Part shown: positions 8,704 to 18,567 of the stretch, one piece after another | Layout of the letters: each line of letters starts with the position of its first letter | How positions within the stretch are numbered: the stretch's first letter is position 1 | Assembly: GCA_022824945.1 (NCBI GenBank) | Contig: JAJDYX010000047.1 | Location: 1-64,000, forward strand | Direction of reading: 5' to 3' | Length of the DNA: 64,000 bases | Source: Candidatus Latescibacterota bacterium | GTDB lineage: Bacteria; Latescibacterota; UBA2968 | Made by a program: the position numbers and the translations under genes | Notes under the pieces: generated by a model | What the model was told of the DNA's origin: nothing | Databases searched by the model: none | Seen by the model: only the letters and a program-made list of their open reading frames with translations

Positions 8704-9042
8704 ATGCTCAGAACATTCGGCAAAATGCGCGAACAAGCCATAGGAAAAGTACGACGTTATTTCCTGCTGCGATTTCGCAAAGCCTACGTCGCGCAACAAG
8801 AAAAAAACCGACAGGGAGAATGCAACCAGTGTGGCAACTGCTGTGAACTCCTGTTCAAATGTCCATTTCTCATCAAAAATGACACTGGAGACACCCTGTG
8901 CAGCATCTACGAAAACCGCCCAAAACAATGCGCGGCATTTCCAATTGACACCCGGTGTTTATCCGAAGTTGACTTCGACTGCACGTACACCTTTGGCACA
9001 GAACCTTCCATATTGCAAATTGACAACGTACAGGACCGCTGA
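8704..9042 (+). CDS. YkgJ-like cysteine cluster protein
   Basis: This 112-aa protein carries CNQCGNCCE (about residues 41-49) plus CP, CSIY, CAAFP and CL/C positions further on. That is the pattern of the zinc- or iron-chelating YkgJ/CxxCxxCC family, whose members are often linked to metal or Fe-S metabolism but are mostly uncharacterised. The N-terminal 35 residues are basic and helical. It probably shares a transcript with the DUF4432 gene 15 bp upstream. Confidence 0.75.
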   Translation: MLRTFGKMREQAIGKVRRYFLLRFRKAYVAQQEKNRQGECNQCGNCCELLFKCPFLIKNDTGDTLCSIYENRPKQCAAFPIDTRCLSEVDFDCTYTFGTEPSILQIDNVQDR

Positions 9043-9078
9043 CGGAACCCATAACCGCCTTCTCGCGTCATAAAAACC

Positions 9079-9741
9079 ATGCGCCATTTCTACCTCTTAC
9101 TCCTGATAACCTCAGCACCCAGCCTGGCCCAATTGCAAGACCCGCCCGCGGCATTCACCATAGCGCGTCTCAAATACGACGGTGGCGGTGACTGGTACAA
9201 TGGCCCAACAGAAATCCCCAACCTGCTCTCATTTATCAGACAACACACGCCCATCCGCACCGCCGAGCAAGAAGCCCAGGTCGCGCTCACCGACGAACAC
9301 CTCTTTGCCTATCCCGTTCTATTTCTCACCGGACATGGCAACATCCGATTCTCCGAAGAGGAACTGCGGCGCTTGCGCCTCTATCTCGAACGCGGCGGAT
9401 TTCTCTTCGCCAACGACGACTACGGCCTGGACGAATCCTTTCGCCGGGAACTCAAACGCGCATTCCCCGACAAAAAACTCGTCCAACTGCCCCCGTCTTT
9501 TGGCCTCTTCAAGACACCGTTTCACTTTCCAAACGGCTTGCCAAAAATCCATGAACACGATGGCGACCCACCTCAGGCTCTGGGGCTATTTCACGAAGAT
9601 CGCCTGATCGTCTTTTACAACACGAGCAGCGACATCGCCGATGGATGGGATGATCCCGACGTACACAACGACCCGCCAGAAAAAAGAAAAGAAGCCCTCA
9701 AAATGGGCACCAACGTCATTGTCTGGGCACTAACGCATTAA
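9079..9741 (+). CDS. DUF4159 domain secreted protein
   Basis: A 220-aa protein with a Sec signal peptide (MRHFYLLLLITSAPSLAQ, cleavage near residue 18). The mature part fits DUF4159: FTIARLKYDGGGDWYNGP, VLFLTGHGNIRFSEEELRRL, YLERGGFLFANDDYGLDESF and the C-terminal MGTNVIVWALTH. DUF4159 proteins usually stand beside MoxR ATPases and large membrane proteins and are predicted to take part in envelope or solute-binding processes with them. Here the gene opens the MoxR-type operon that continues with DUF4175 and TPR genes and, beyond the inserted island, with 28767 and the MoxR gene. Confidence 0.85.
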   Translation: MRHFYLLLLITSAPSLAQLQDPPAAFTIARLKYDGGGDWYNGPTEIPNLLSFIRQHTPIRTAEQEAQVALTDEHLFAYPVLFLTGHGNIRFSEEELRRLRLYLERGGFLFANDDYGLDESFRRELKRAFPDKKLVQLPPSFGLFKTPFHFPNGLPKIHEHDGDPPQALGLFHEDRLIVFYNTSSDIADGWDDPDVHNDPPEKRKEALKMGTNVIVWALTH

Positions 9742-9840
9742 AAAGTAATAAGTTAGAAGTGAGAAGTAAGAAGACTCAACCCAACCCCAAAGGCAGGTGT
9801 TCCTTCACACTTCACACTTCAACCTTCACACTTCAAATTC
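9742..9840. repeat. Minisatellite gap (agaagtgagaagtaag / acacttcacacttc)
   Basis: Between the DUF4159 and DUF4175 genes lie two low-complexity blocks: AGTTAGAAGTGAGAAGTAAG near 9750 and CACTTCACACTTCAACCTTC followed by another CACACTTCA near 9808. They are roughly complementary to each other and could pair in RNA. The second motif recurs at 28800 inside a coding sequence. Confidence 0.6.
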
Positions 9841-9841
9841 C

Positions 9842-12800
9842 ATGACCTCACACTCCGCACATCAAAAACTCACCTACCGCCTCACAAGACTGCGCACACT
9901 GCTCGCGGCGAATCGGGCACTAACAGGCGTGGGCCTCGCGCTGGTATTTATACTCAGCGCGGGCATAGCCCTCGTCATCCTCGAATCGATATTCTACCTG
10001 CACCCAATCCTCAAAATTATCTTAGAGAGTTTGTGCGTCCTGTGCCTCTTATACCTGCTCGCCCGCTTCTGCATCATGCCATTTATCAGACCGCCCAGTC
10101 TCGACCAGATCGCACTGCGCGTGGAACAACACTTTGGCGGCCTCCAGCAACACCTGATCAACGCACTCCAATTGTGGCGACAAAGAGACCGCGAAGAACA
10201 CGCCACCGCACTCGTCGATGCAGCAATCATCCAGGCAGAACGCGCCACACAACATCTCCCTTATGAAACGCTCATCAATCGCAAGCCACCTATCCGCGCT
10301 GCCACGGCGGTTGTTATAATCGCCCTACTGGGCCTATTGCTTCACGCGGGATGGCCCATGGCCTTATCCGGCGCAGCCCAACGCCTCGCAAACCCACAAA
10401 CCCCATACACCCGCCCGCCAGACACGTACATAATTTTGCAACCGGGCAATGTCGAAATCATCGGTGGGGAGCCACTTACGCTCACCGCACAATTTGCAGG
10501 TATTGTTCCGCGCACTGCGCGTCTCTATATCCGCGAGAAAGGCGTACAAACGTGGGCTTCCTTTGCCTTGCCCGTCAAACAAGCGGGCGCATCTCATCAC
10601 TTTCCCAATATTACGCGATCCTTTGACTACCGCTTATCTGCCCACGACGCGCAAACCCCTACCTACACCGCAACCGTACACCCGCGCCCCATTGTCACGC
10701 GCATCTCGCACCGCGACCGATTTCCGCCGCACACAGCCATGCCCGACCGCATCGATCAACAGGGCGGCGATATAATTGTACCAACCGGCACAGAAGTCTC
10801 ATTGACGATTGAAACCAACAAACCCCTCGAATCGGCTGCGCTCGTATTTGACGACGCAACCGAATTGCCCGCCGTAGTATCTTCATCACTTGCACGGGCG
10901 ACCTTGTCAATAAAAAAAGACGGGCGCTATCGCGTACACCTGCGCGATCACCAGATGATCACCAACAAAGACCCCGTAGCATATCGCATTGTCGCGCTAC
11001 CCGATCAACCGCCCGATGTGCGCCTGTTGCGGCCCGGACAAGACATCGACCTCACGGAATCGATGCGCGTCTCCCTCGTTGCTGAAGCCTTTGACGACTA
11101 CGGCATCTCGCGCCTGCAACTCAGATACCAGAAAGACGACGATACAGACCACACCCTTCCAATTGTCACAACACCCGGGCGCGAAATCGAGGCATCCTAT
11201 CACTGGGACATGTCCAACCTCGGCTTGCTACCGGGCGATCAAATCACCTACAGAATCCGCGCTTATGACAACAACCCCAGGCCCTCTTATGGGGAAACAG
11301 CTACCTTTACAATTCGCATGCCCAGCCTATTTGAGATCCATCGGGAAGCGGACAAAATACAGCGCGAAAGCATCGACGAGATCGAGACCGTGCAACAACG
11401 CGGGCGCGAAATCGACGCGCGCCTCAAAGAACTCGCACGCGATATGCTCTCCAAAGACAAACTCGATTGGCAGGAAAAACGCGAACTCGAAAAAGCGCGC
11501 CAAACGCAAGAACAACTCGCCGAACAAATTGAATCCACAGCCGAACAACTCGAACGCGCACTCGACCGCCTGCAAGAAAGCGGATTGCTCGAAGACAATA
11601 CCCTGCAAAAACTCGAAGAACTACAAACATTGCTCTCACAAATCCGCACGCCAGAACTCGATGACGTCATGAAAAAATTGGGCGAAGCCATCAAAAATGC
11701 CGATGCAAACATGGTGCGCGAAGCCCTTGAAGAATTCCAGATGGAGCGCGAAAAATTCCGCGAAAGCCTCGACCGCACCCTCTCCCTTTTGCGGCGCGTT
11801 CAACAACAACAAACCCTTGACGCGCTCAACCAAAAACTCGAAGAACTCGCCCATGCCCAGGATCAGATCACGCAAAATATCGAACGCGAACCCGCTAAAG
11901 AACTCGCTCGCCGCCAGACGCGAATCACGCGAGACACTGAACAATTGCGCGCAGAACTTCAACAAACATCGCAAGAAATGGACAGCCCCACCGACGACGA
12001 ACTCGACCAAATCGCCAACGCAATAAAAAATAAACAACTCACCCCCCGCATGGATCAAGTACGCCAGAACCTCTCCCAGGGGCAACGACAAAGTGCGCGC
12101 TCAGGCAGCGATTCTCTCGCCCGGGATTTACAAAACATGAGCCAGAGGCTCGCGCAGACCCGGCAGCAATTTATTCAGCGACAAAAAGATGAGATCGCCA
12201 GAGAACTCAACCGCGTATTGCACGATCTCCTCACCTTATCCCAGGCGCAGGAACGCACGGCACAGCGCGCCAATGAGGCGGGCAGCCGCGACGACACCGC
12301 TCCCCTCGCGCTGGATCAGGCGCGTACGATGACCGGGGCATCGCGCATGGCACAACGCCTGATGGACGCCTCGCAAAAAACCTTCTTCATGCCTCCCCGC
12401 GCACAGGCATCCCTCGGTCAGGCCCTGAACAAAATGGAAGGCGCTGCCGAACAACTCAACGCGGGCAATGCCGGTCAGGCGGCTCAACTCGCCCGCGAAG
12501 CCATGGGAGAAATCAATCGCACAGCCATGATGGTACAACAAGCGCTGGGACAACTCGCCTCTTCGGAATCGGGCACGGGCTTTGAAGAAATGATGGCGAA
12601 AATGGCTCAACTCGCACAACAACAGGGAGAACTCAACGCCCAAACCGAAAATCTATTTGGGCAACCCGGACAAAGCGGCCAACCTTCGTGGCAAAAACTC
12701 GCGGCTCAACAGCGCGCCATAAGGGATGCGCTCAATGCCCTGCGCGGCGAATTGGCGCGGCAACAGCGCGAAATGCTCGGCGACCTGGGCAAAATTGCCA

Positions 12801-13132
12801 GCGACATGCGTGAAACCGCGAGCGAACTTCTCCAACGCCGGGCTGCCCCCCAAACCCTCATGCGACAGCGACAAATCCTCTCCCGTCTGCTCGATGCCCA
12901 ACAGGCCATGAGATCACGCGGAAAAAGCAAAAAGCGACAGGCGCGCACGGGCGTAAATCTGACCTATCGCGGACCGGGAACGCTCCCCGCAGATTTAGGA
13001 GAAGCCGACAACCCCCTGCGACTTATGATGCGCGACGCCCTCAAAGAAGGATATTCACCCGAATACCAGGCCCTCATTCGGCGGTATTTCGAAAACTTGA
13101 TTGAAGATGCGAAAAAGACTACGGACAATTAA
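9842..13132 (+). CDS. DUF4175 family large membrane-anchored coiled-coil protein
   Basis: The protein (1096 aa from ATG 9842) has two or three N-terminal membrane segments (about residues 25-85) and another near 155-175. Immunoglobulin-like beta regions follow (about 200-500). A very long Glu/Gln/Arg-rich coiled coil (about 510-1000) follows, for example EQLAEQIESTAEQLERALDR. The C-terminus RYFENLIEDAKK is typical of DUF4175 proteins, as is the company of DUF4159, TPR and MoxR genes. Role unknown; MoxR operons generally assemble or activate envelope or metalloprotein complexes. The frame extends upstream to 9797, but only through the minisatellite. Its 3' end overlaps the TPR gene by 26 bp. 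Confidence 0.82.
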   Translation: MTSHSAHQKLTYRLTRLRTLLAANRALTGVGLALVFILSAGIALVILESIFYLHPILKIILESLCVLCLLYLLARFCIMPFIRPPSLDQIALRVEQHFGGLQQHLINALQLWRQRDREEHATALVDAAIIQAERATQHLPYETLINRKPPIRAATAVVIIALLGLLLHAGWPMALSGAAQRLANPQTPYTRPPDTYIILQPGNVEIIGGEPLTLTAQFAGIVPRTARLYIREKGVQTWASFALPVKQAGASHHFPNITRSFDYRLSAHDAQTPTYTATVHPRPIVTRISHRDRFPPHTAMPDRIDQQGGDIIVPTGTEVSLTIETNKPLESAALVFDDATELPAVVSSSLARATLSIKKDGRYRVHLRDHQMITNKDPVAYRIVALPDQPPDVRLLRPGQDIDLTESMRVSLVAEAFDDYGISRLQLRYQKDDDTDHTLPIVTTPGREIEASYHWDMSNLGLLPGDQITYRIRAYDNNPRPSYGETATFTIRMPSLFEIHREADKIQRESIDEIETVQQRGREIDARLKELARDMLSKDKLDWQEKRELEKARQTQEQLAEQIESTAEQLERALDRLQESGLLEDNTLQKLEELQTLLSQIRTPELDDVMKKLGEAIKNADANMVREALEEFQMEREKFRESLDRTLSLLRRVQQQQTLDALNQKLEELAHAQDQITQNIEREPAKELARRQTRITRDTEQLRAELQQTSQEMDSPTDDELDQIANAIKNKQLTPRMDQVRQNLSQGQRQSARSGSDSLARDLQNMSQRLAQTRQQFIQRQKDEIARELNRVLHDLLTLSQAQERTAQRANEAGSRDDTAPLALDQARTMTGASRMAQRLMDASQKTFFMPPRAQASLGQALNKMEGAAEQLNAGNAGQAAQLAREAMGEINRTAMMVQQALGQLASSESGTGFEEMMAKMAQLAQQQGELNAQTENLFGQPGQSGQPSWQKLAAQQRAIRDALNALRGELARQQREMLGDLGKIASDMRETASELLQRRAAPQTLMRQRQILSRLLDAQQAMRSRGKSKKRQARTGVNLTYRGPGTLPADLGEADNPLRLMMRDALKEGYSPEYQALIRRYFENLIEDAKKTTDN

Positions 13133-14936
13133 AATTTGGTTTTTTCGAGGTAGTTGCTATATCGCCATCCTCCTCTTATTCGCGGGGATTGCCAATGCAT
13201 CTACCGAGCAAATCAACGCCGCACTCAAGCGTGCAATAGCCCTTGAAGCCAAAAAGGACTTCACGAGCGCGATCCATATCTACCGCGGCCTTTACATCCA
13301 GCATCCCCATCGCGCCGACCTTCTCATGCGCCTCGAATCCTCACTTTCGCGGGCGGGCAGGCATGACGAAGTCGCAGCGCTGTTGCGCCAGCGTCTGTCG
13401 TCTGTTCCAAACGATAACAACGCGCGCCTCCGGCTGGGCATCGCCCTCTTTGAACTGGGTCAAATAGATTCCGCAACGGCATTCTGGGAACCCCTGCTCC
13501 AGAAGGCAACCACCACACACCCCTTTGCCATCATTGCCGGCCGCTATCGCAAACGCAACCTCGACAAACGCGCCGAACAGACCTACCGCCGCGCGAGAAC
13601 CGCACTCCAGAACACAACGCTTTTTGCCCGCGAACTCGCCGAAGTCGCCGAACGCCGCGCCCATTACCCCGATGCCGTGCGCGAATATCTGATCTGGATT
13701 CGGCAAAACCCGCAGTATCGCGCACACGTCGAAGCGCGCCTGCGCGATTTCGCCCAAAACGGCGACCAGCACGCCGAGGTCTTTGACCTGCTCTCATCGC
13801 CCAGTGATCAAACCGATCTCAGCCTGCTCATCGAATACGCCCTGCCCGCTGGATTTATCGCGCAAACGCTCGACCTTTTGCTCTCGCCCAACGCGCTCAC
13901 AAAAAATAACTGGAACTATCTCTTCCGCATTGCACACTACGCCCTCGACAATGAAAATCCCACAACCGCCATTGCTGCTTATCGTGCAATATGCGACCGC
14001 GCAGACCGTCCAGACCATCTGGCGCGCGCGCAATTGGGCCTGGGCAAAGCATATCAGCTTGCAAACCGCCCCAACGAAGCACAAAACCACTACAGCGACC
14101 TCATCGCCCATCACCCAAACCGCGCAGAGGCCGACGAAGCTCGTTTTCTCGTGGGCATCATCTTGCGCGACCACCACAACGACGACGCAGGTGCTCAAAA
14201 AGCATTTCTAAACCTGATCCAGACCCATCGCCGCAGCACCTGGCGATACAAGGCACTATTTGCCCTCGCCGAAGGACATCTACAGGCGAACAGCACAGAT
14301 AAGACGCGACTCATCTACCACCAGATCATCGCCGAAAGAGCGACCGCCTCCGAAGCAACCGAAGCCCGCTTTCGCCTCGCCGAATTGCATTTTCTAACAG
14401 ACCAGATCGACCAGGCACAAACCCTGCTCAACGCCGTGCTTAAAACAGATGTCAACCGCGACATCATCAACGACGCCATCGCCCTATCCGCGCTATTACA
14501 AGAAGGCCAGCGCACAGACGCAACCCTGCTCAGCGCGTATGCCAGTGCCTGCCTCAAGCAGCGACAAAAAGATCAAAACGGAGCATTACACGCTTTTGAA
14601 ACCCTTCACCACGCCCATCCGCAATCCTTTCTCGCGGATCGCTTGCTCGACCATCAGGCAAAAATTTACACCGACCAGAAACGCTATCCACAAGCCCTTC
14701 AGACCTATCGCAAACTCATCGCCACACAACCCGAAAGCCCGCTTTCCCCTGCCGCATATATCGCACAGGGCGCGATATACGACAAATACCTCGGACAATA
14801 TTACGACGCGCAAAAAATCTATGAAACCCTCCTCGTCAACTATCCCCTAAGCCTTGAAGCCGACATAGCCCGCGAGCGATTGCGAAACCTCCGGCAAAAA
14901 ATCCAGATTCTCGAAAAAACAAAGGAAGCGGGATGA
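13107..14936 (+). CDS. TPR repeat protein, exported
   Basis: A 609-aa protein with an N-terminal signal or anchor (about residues 10-30, WFFRGSCYIAILLLFAGIANAS). The rest is alpha-helical tetratricopeptide repeats, recognisable as ARLRLGIALFELGQIDSATAFW, ARAQLGLGKAYQLANRPNEAQNHY and PAAYIAQGAIYDKYLGQYYDA. Such proteins scaffold periplasmic complexes. It overlaps the DUF4175 gene by 26 bp (ATG 13107; TTG 13101 is also possible), so translation is coupled. Its stop codon overlaps the start of the first gene of the inserted island (ATGA at 14933). Without the island it would couple in the same way to the gene now at 28767. Confidence 0.85.
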   Translation: MRKRLRTIKIWFFRGSCYIAILLLFAGIANASTEQINAALKRAIALEAKKDFTSAIHIYRGLYIQHPHRADLLMRLESSLSRAGRHDEVAALLRQRLSSVPNDNNARLRLGIALFELGQIDSATAFWEPLLQKATTTHPFAIIAGRYRKRNLDKRAEQTYRRARTALQNTTLFARELAEVAERRAHYPDAVREYLIWIRQNPQYRAHVEARLRDFAQNGDQHAEVFDLLSSPSDQTDLSLLIEYALPAGFIAQTLDLLLSPNALTKNNWNYLFRIAHYALDNENPTTAIAAYRAICDRADRPDHLARAQLGLGKAYQLANRPNEAQNHYSDLIAHHPNRAEADEARFLVGIILRDHHNDDAGAQKAFLNLIQTHRRSTWRYKALFALAEGHLQANSTDKTRLIYHQIIAERATASEATEARFRLAELHFLTDQIDQAQTLLNAVLKTDVNRDIINDAIALSALLQEGQRTDATLLSAYASACLKQRQKDQNGALHAFETLHHAHPQSFLADRLLDHQAKIYTDQKRYPQALQTYRKLIATQPESPLSPAAYIAQGAIYDKYLGQYYDAQKIYETLLVNYPLSLEADIARERLRNLRQKIQILEKTKEAG

Positions 14937-14937
14937 A
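14915..14937 (+). repeat. Left copy of the 23-bp island-flanking direct repeat
   Basis: A 23-bp sequence, AAAAACAAAGG then AAGCGGGATGAA, is identical to 28749-28771. It covers the last codons of the TPR gene, the Shine-Dalgarno and the overlapping stop/start ATGA. It marks the left junction of the inserted island and supplies the helicase gene with its start signals. Confidence 0.85.
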
Positions 14938-17900
14938 ACCACAAGATTCCCACAAGCAAAAAGACAAACATATCTTAGACAATCGCCTCAATACAGTCGT
15001 CGATTACCTGCGAGGACATCTGCCCACCACAGAGATATTTCGTCTGGTATCGGCGTATTTCACCATTTACGGGTACGAAGCTCTGCAAAACGAATTGCAG
15101 AATGTAAAGGACGTACGCTTTCTCTTTGGTGATCCCGCATCGGTTGGCGAAGTAGATCCCAGCGAGAAAACGCAAAAATCTTTTGATTTGATCGAAGGTC
15201 GGCTCTCGCCGAATCACGCATTGCAGCAAAAATATCTCGCGCAGCAATGCGACAAATGGGTACGCAGCAGAAGAGTCAAAATTCGTTCTGTCAGCAAATC
15301 CAATTTTTTGCACGGCAAAATGTACCTCACCGAATCCGAAAACGGCGGCTCAGCAGTAGTCGGCAGTTCCAACTTTACCCGCAGCGGTTTGGGCTGCGGG
15401 ACAAGTGCAAATGTGGAAATCAACCTGGCGACTGGCGACGCGGAAACACGCGCCGAACTCAGCACCTGGTTTGACGACCTGTGGGCAGACGAGGACTTGA
15501 CCGGGGATGTAAAAAGGGATGTGTTGCGCGCACTGGCGCGAATCGGCAAAGACCACGCACCGGAATTTATCTATTATAAAACGCTATACGAGTTGTTCCG
15601 CGAAGATATAGAAGATAGGCAGAGAGGCGAAAGCCAACTGGAAGATACACACCTCTACGATACCCAAATCTGGGAGACGCTGTACGATTTTCAGAAAGAC
15701 GGAGCCAGAAGCGTTATCGGTCGCCTGTTGCGACACAATGGCTGTATCTTAGCCGACAGCGTGGGATTGGGAAAAACCTACACAGCGTTGGCAGTGATCA
15801 AGTTCTTTGAATTGCAAAATGAGCCGGTTCTGGTCTTATGTCCCAAAAAGCTGAGCGAAAACTGGGCACTGTATCCGGCGCATAATGCCCATACCAGTAA
15901 TCCTTTCCCCAATGATCGCTTCGGTTACACGTTGTTATCGCACACCGATTTGTCCCGCAATAGCGGAACAGTTGGCCATATCGATCTGTCAGATTTCGAC
16001 TGGCGCCATTTCAAGCTGGTGGTTATAGATGAATCTCATAACTTCCGCAATGACTCAAAACCCCGCCTTGACGACGACGGCAATATTCGCCATAGCCGCT
16101 ACTCGCGGCTGTTGGAGGAAGTGATCAAGGAAGGCACCCAAACCAAAGTACTGATGCTTTCGGCGACCCCAGTCAACACCTCGCTTATTGACCTGCGCAA
16201 TCAAATCTATTTAATGACCGAAAAGCGCGAGGATGTATTCCGCAACAGCCTGGGCATTGGGCATATCGGGACCTTGCTGGGGCAGGCACAAAAGGAGTTT
16301 AAGGCATGGGAGAATAATTCAAAAACAAAAAGAGACAAAGCCGAGTTATTAGACAAGCTGGGGGCTGATTTCTTTCATTTATTAGGCGGCGTTTCCATCG
16401 CCCGCTCGCGGCGACAGATCAAGACGTTCTACGCCAAGGAAATAGACAAAATCGGCAAATTTCCCATACAGCAGGTACCGGATAATGTCTATCCACAAAC
16501 CGACATAAGAGGCGAACTGTCCTATCGGGATTTGTCCAATCAGATAGGTCAATTTGCCCTATCCATCTACCGCCCCTCCAGCTATGTCATTAGTGCAGAG
16601 GCAAAGAAACGGCTGGCAGACGAAAAAAGACAACTGCGATTCAATCAGGCAGACCGCGAACGCTTTCTAATTGGCATGATGCAGACAAACTTTCTCAAAC
16701 GTCTGGAGAGTTCCGCGCATGCGCTCACGGAAACACTCGGGCGTACCATCGGTAAAATCGACGATCTATTAGACAAGATAGACCGCTACGAGCAGATGCC
16801 GGCAATACAGGATGAACAGGCTGATATACTGCCCGACGAAGATGAGGATGACGAGGAGTTTCTGATCAATCGGGCGCGCACCCCCTACCACTTGCGCGAG
16901 TTGGATTTGCCTCGCTGGAAAAAAGACTTGCTAACAGACAAACAGACCCTCACAGCAGCCTGGGAAAAGGTCCGTGCCATCACGCCGCCACGAGATGACA
17001 AGCTCAAAACCATTCGAGAACACATTCAGGGCAAGGCGCAAAATCCGACGCAGGACAGGGATGGCAAGACCAACCGTAAGATGCTGGTATTCACCACCTT
17101 TAAGGATACAGCGGAATACCTTTACGAAAATTTGACAGAGTTGGCCAAAGAACACAGATTGAACATGGCAATGGTCTCTGGCGACGCGACATACACCACT
17201 TTCGGCGACAACAACTTCAACGCCATCCTGACCAACTTCGCTCCACGCGCACGTCAGCGCAGCAACGGTGTGGATGGAGAAATTGATCTACTCATTGCTA
17301 CCGACTGTATCTCGGAAGGGCAGAATTTGCAAGACTGCGACACCGTGCTCAACTACGACATTCACTGGAATCCCGTACGCATTATCCAGCGCTTTGGACG
17401 CATTGACCGCATTGGCAGTCGCAACCGATCCGTGCGGATGATCAACTACTGGCCCACCAAAGACATGGACGCCTATTTGCGCCTGCAAAGCCGCGTAGAA
17501 GCGCGCATGGCTCTGGCAGACGCGGCGGCCAGCGGTGATGATGATCCGCTGAACGACTACGCCTTCGAAGAAGCACAAATGGAACTCAATTTCCGCGACG
17601 AGCAATTGAAGAAATTGCGTGAAGAAGTGCTGGACTTTGACGAGTTATCCGACGGCGTCGCCATGAGCGATTTCACCCTCGATTACTTCTTTGCCCAATT
17701 GTTGCGATATTTAGAAAAAAACAAAGCAGAACTGGAAGCAACGCCCTATGGAGCCTATGCCCTGACCAATGGCGGGAACGATTCCACAAGACCGGGCGTG
17801 ATATTCTTCCTGCGCCAGCGCAACGCCAGTGAGGATAAGCGAGAAAAAGTAGCCAGCCCAATTCATCCTTATTACGCCGTGTATATCCGCGATAACAGCG

Positions 17901-18226
17901 ACATTCGCTACGGTTGTGCCAATGCCAGACAAGTGCTGGAATTGTTTGAATCCGCAGCCATTGGTAAAACCGAGCCACTACAAAAGCTCTGTGACCAGTT
18001 TGACCACGAAACTCAAAACGGCAAGGACATGGCCCGCTATGACCTGTTGTTGAACGAGGTTATGAAGCACATCAACAGGGCAAACACCTCGACACAGATC
18101 CAGGGAATGGGCATTGGCGGTCAGCGCGATTTTAGATTGCCAGTAAAATCTGAAAATTCTACCGGCGATTTTGAGTTGGTAACATGGTTGATCATCCTCA
18201 ATCCCGAGATGATCACACATCCTTGA
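14933..18226 (+). CDS. PLD-nuclease / SNF2-type helicase fusion, defence protein
   Basis: This 1097-aa protein starts at the ATGA overlapping the TPR stop. Residues about 20-180 form a phospholipase D-like nuclease domain with one HKD-type motif (FLHGKMYL, then [13 protein letters not shown]). Residues about 255-830 form a superfamily 2 helicase: [11 protein letters not shown] (Walker A, about 275), VVIDESHNF (DExH, about 365), [10 protein letters not shown] (motif III) and the C-terminal [11 protein letters not shown] and [11 protein letters not shown] motifs. The C-terminal 250 residues are of unknown fold. Such PLD-helicases accompany Eco57I-type methylases in restriction and defence islands, where they probably translocate on and cut unmodified DNA. 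It is the first gene of the island. Confidence 0.9.
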   Translation: MKPQDSHKQKDKHILDNRLNTVVDYLRGHLPTTEIFRLVSAYFTIYGYEALQNELQNVKDVRFLFGDPASVGEVDPSEKTQKSFDLIEGRLSPNHALQQKYLAQQCDKWVRSRRVKIRSVSKSNFLHGKMYLTESENGGSAVVGSSNFTRSGLGCGTSANVEINLATGDAETRAELSTWFDDLWADEDLTGDVKRDVLRALARIGKDHAPEFIYYKTLYELFREDIEDRQRGESQLEDTHLYDTQIWETLYDFQKDGARSVIGRLLRHNGCILADSVGLGKTYTALAVIKFFELQNEPVLVLCPKKLSENWALYPAHNAHTSNPFPNDRFGYTLLSHTDLSRNSGTVGHIDLSDFDWRHFKLVVIDESHNFRNDSKPRLDDDGNIRHSRYSRLLEEVIKEGTQTKVLMLSATPVNTSLIDLRNQIYLMTEKREDVFRNSLGIGHIGTLLGQAQKEFKAWENNSKTKRDKAELLDKLGADFFHLLGGVSIARSRRQIKTFYAKEIDKIGKFPIQQVPDNVYPQTDIRGELSYRDLSNQIGQFALSIYRPSSYVISAEAKKRLADEKRQLRFNQADRERFLIGMMQTNFLKRLESSAHALTETLGRTIGKIDDLLDKIDRYEQMPAIQDEQADILPDEDEDDEEFLINRARTPYHLRELDLPRWKKDLLTDKQTLTAAWEKVRAITPPRDDKLKTIREHIQGKAQNPTQDRDGKTNRKMLVFTTFKDTAEYLYENLTELAKEHRLNMAMVSGDATYTTFGDNNFNAILTNFAPRARQRSNGVDGEIDLLIATDCISEGQNLQDCDTVLNYDIHWNPVRIIQRFGRIDRIGSRNRSVRMINYWPTKDMDAYLRLQSRVEARMALADAAASGDDDPLNDYAFEEAQMELNFRDEQLKKLREEVLDFDELSDGVAMSDFTLDYFFAQLLRYLEKNKAELEATPYGAYALTNGGNDSTRPGVIFFLRQRNASEDKREKVASPIHPYYAVYIRDNSDIRYGCANARQVLELFESAAIGKTEPLQKLCDQFDHETQNGKDMARYDLLLNEVMKHINRANTSTQIQGMGIGGQRDFRLPVKSENSTGDFELVTWLIILNPEMITHP

Positions 18227-18232
18227 CTATCA

Positions 18233-18261
18233 TTGACAAATTCCCTGTAACCTTATATAGT
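18233..18261 (+). promoter_or_regulatory. Consensus sigma-70 promoter for the repressor gene, leaderless
   Basis: TTGACA (18233-18238), a 17-bp spacer, then TATAGT (18256-18261). The ATG of the HigA-like gene begins 7 bp after the -10 box, exactly where transcription should start. The message would therefore be leaderless, and no Shine-Dalgarno is present. The perfect -35 and spacing make this the strongest promoter-like sequence I see in the window. Confidence 0.7.
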
Positions 18262-18267
18262 GCAATA

Positions 18268-18516
18268 ATGAACACGCCCGTCACACCTGGCGAAATTCTC
18301 ATGGAAGAGTACCTCAAACCAATGGGAATTTCGCAGAATGCCATGGCCCGCGCCATAGGTGTTGCGCCGCAGACAATCAACGAAATCGTTCACGCCCGGC
18401 GTTCAATCACGCCAGCCTTGTCAATCCGCTTTGGTGCCTTCTTCGGACAGTCAGACGAATTTTGGCACGGCCTTCAGGTCGAGTGCAACTTTCGCAAACT
18501 GGCCAGTGAAAAGTAG
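18268..18516 (+). CDS. HigA-family XRE antitoxin-like repressor without toxin
   Basis: An 82-aa HTH_XRE protein: [37 protein letters not shown] and [13 protein letters not shown] are hallmarks of HigA antitoxins, which bind DNA as dimers and repress their own operon. HigB toxin normally precedes higA, but only 41 bp separate this gene from the helicase, so no toxin exists here. It is most likely a regulator of the downstream island genes. The frame extends upstream to 18184 but only through the promoter, so ATG 18268 is the likely start. Confidence 0.87.
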   Translation: MNTPVTPGEILMEEYLKPMGISQNAMARAIGVAPQTINEIVHARRSITPALSIRFGAFFGQSDEFWHGLQVECNFRKLASEK

Positions 18517-18567
18517 CGGCTTAGTGCCAGCACCCGCTCAGCTTCAACCGCCTAAAGGGAAAAATAC

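Noticed and set aside
7627..8928. 433-codon minus-strand frame opposite the DUF4432 gene
   Set aside because: It is the antisense shadow of a strongly biased coding sequence; its protein has no domain, and the plus-strand gene has ribosome site and family motifs.
18184..18267. Longer HigA with 28 extra residues
   Set aside because: The extension runs through the helicase end and the promoter and has no ribosome site; HigA proteins begin near [11 protein letters not shown].
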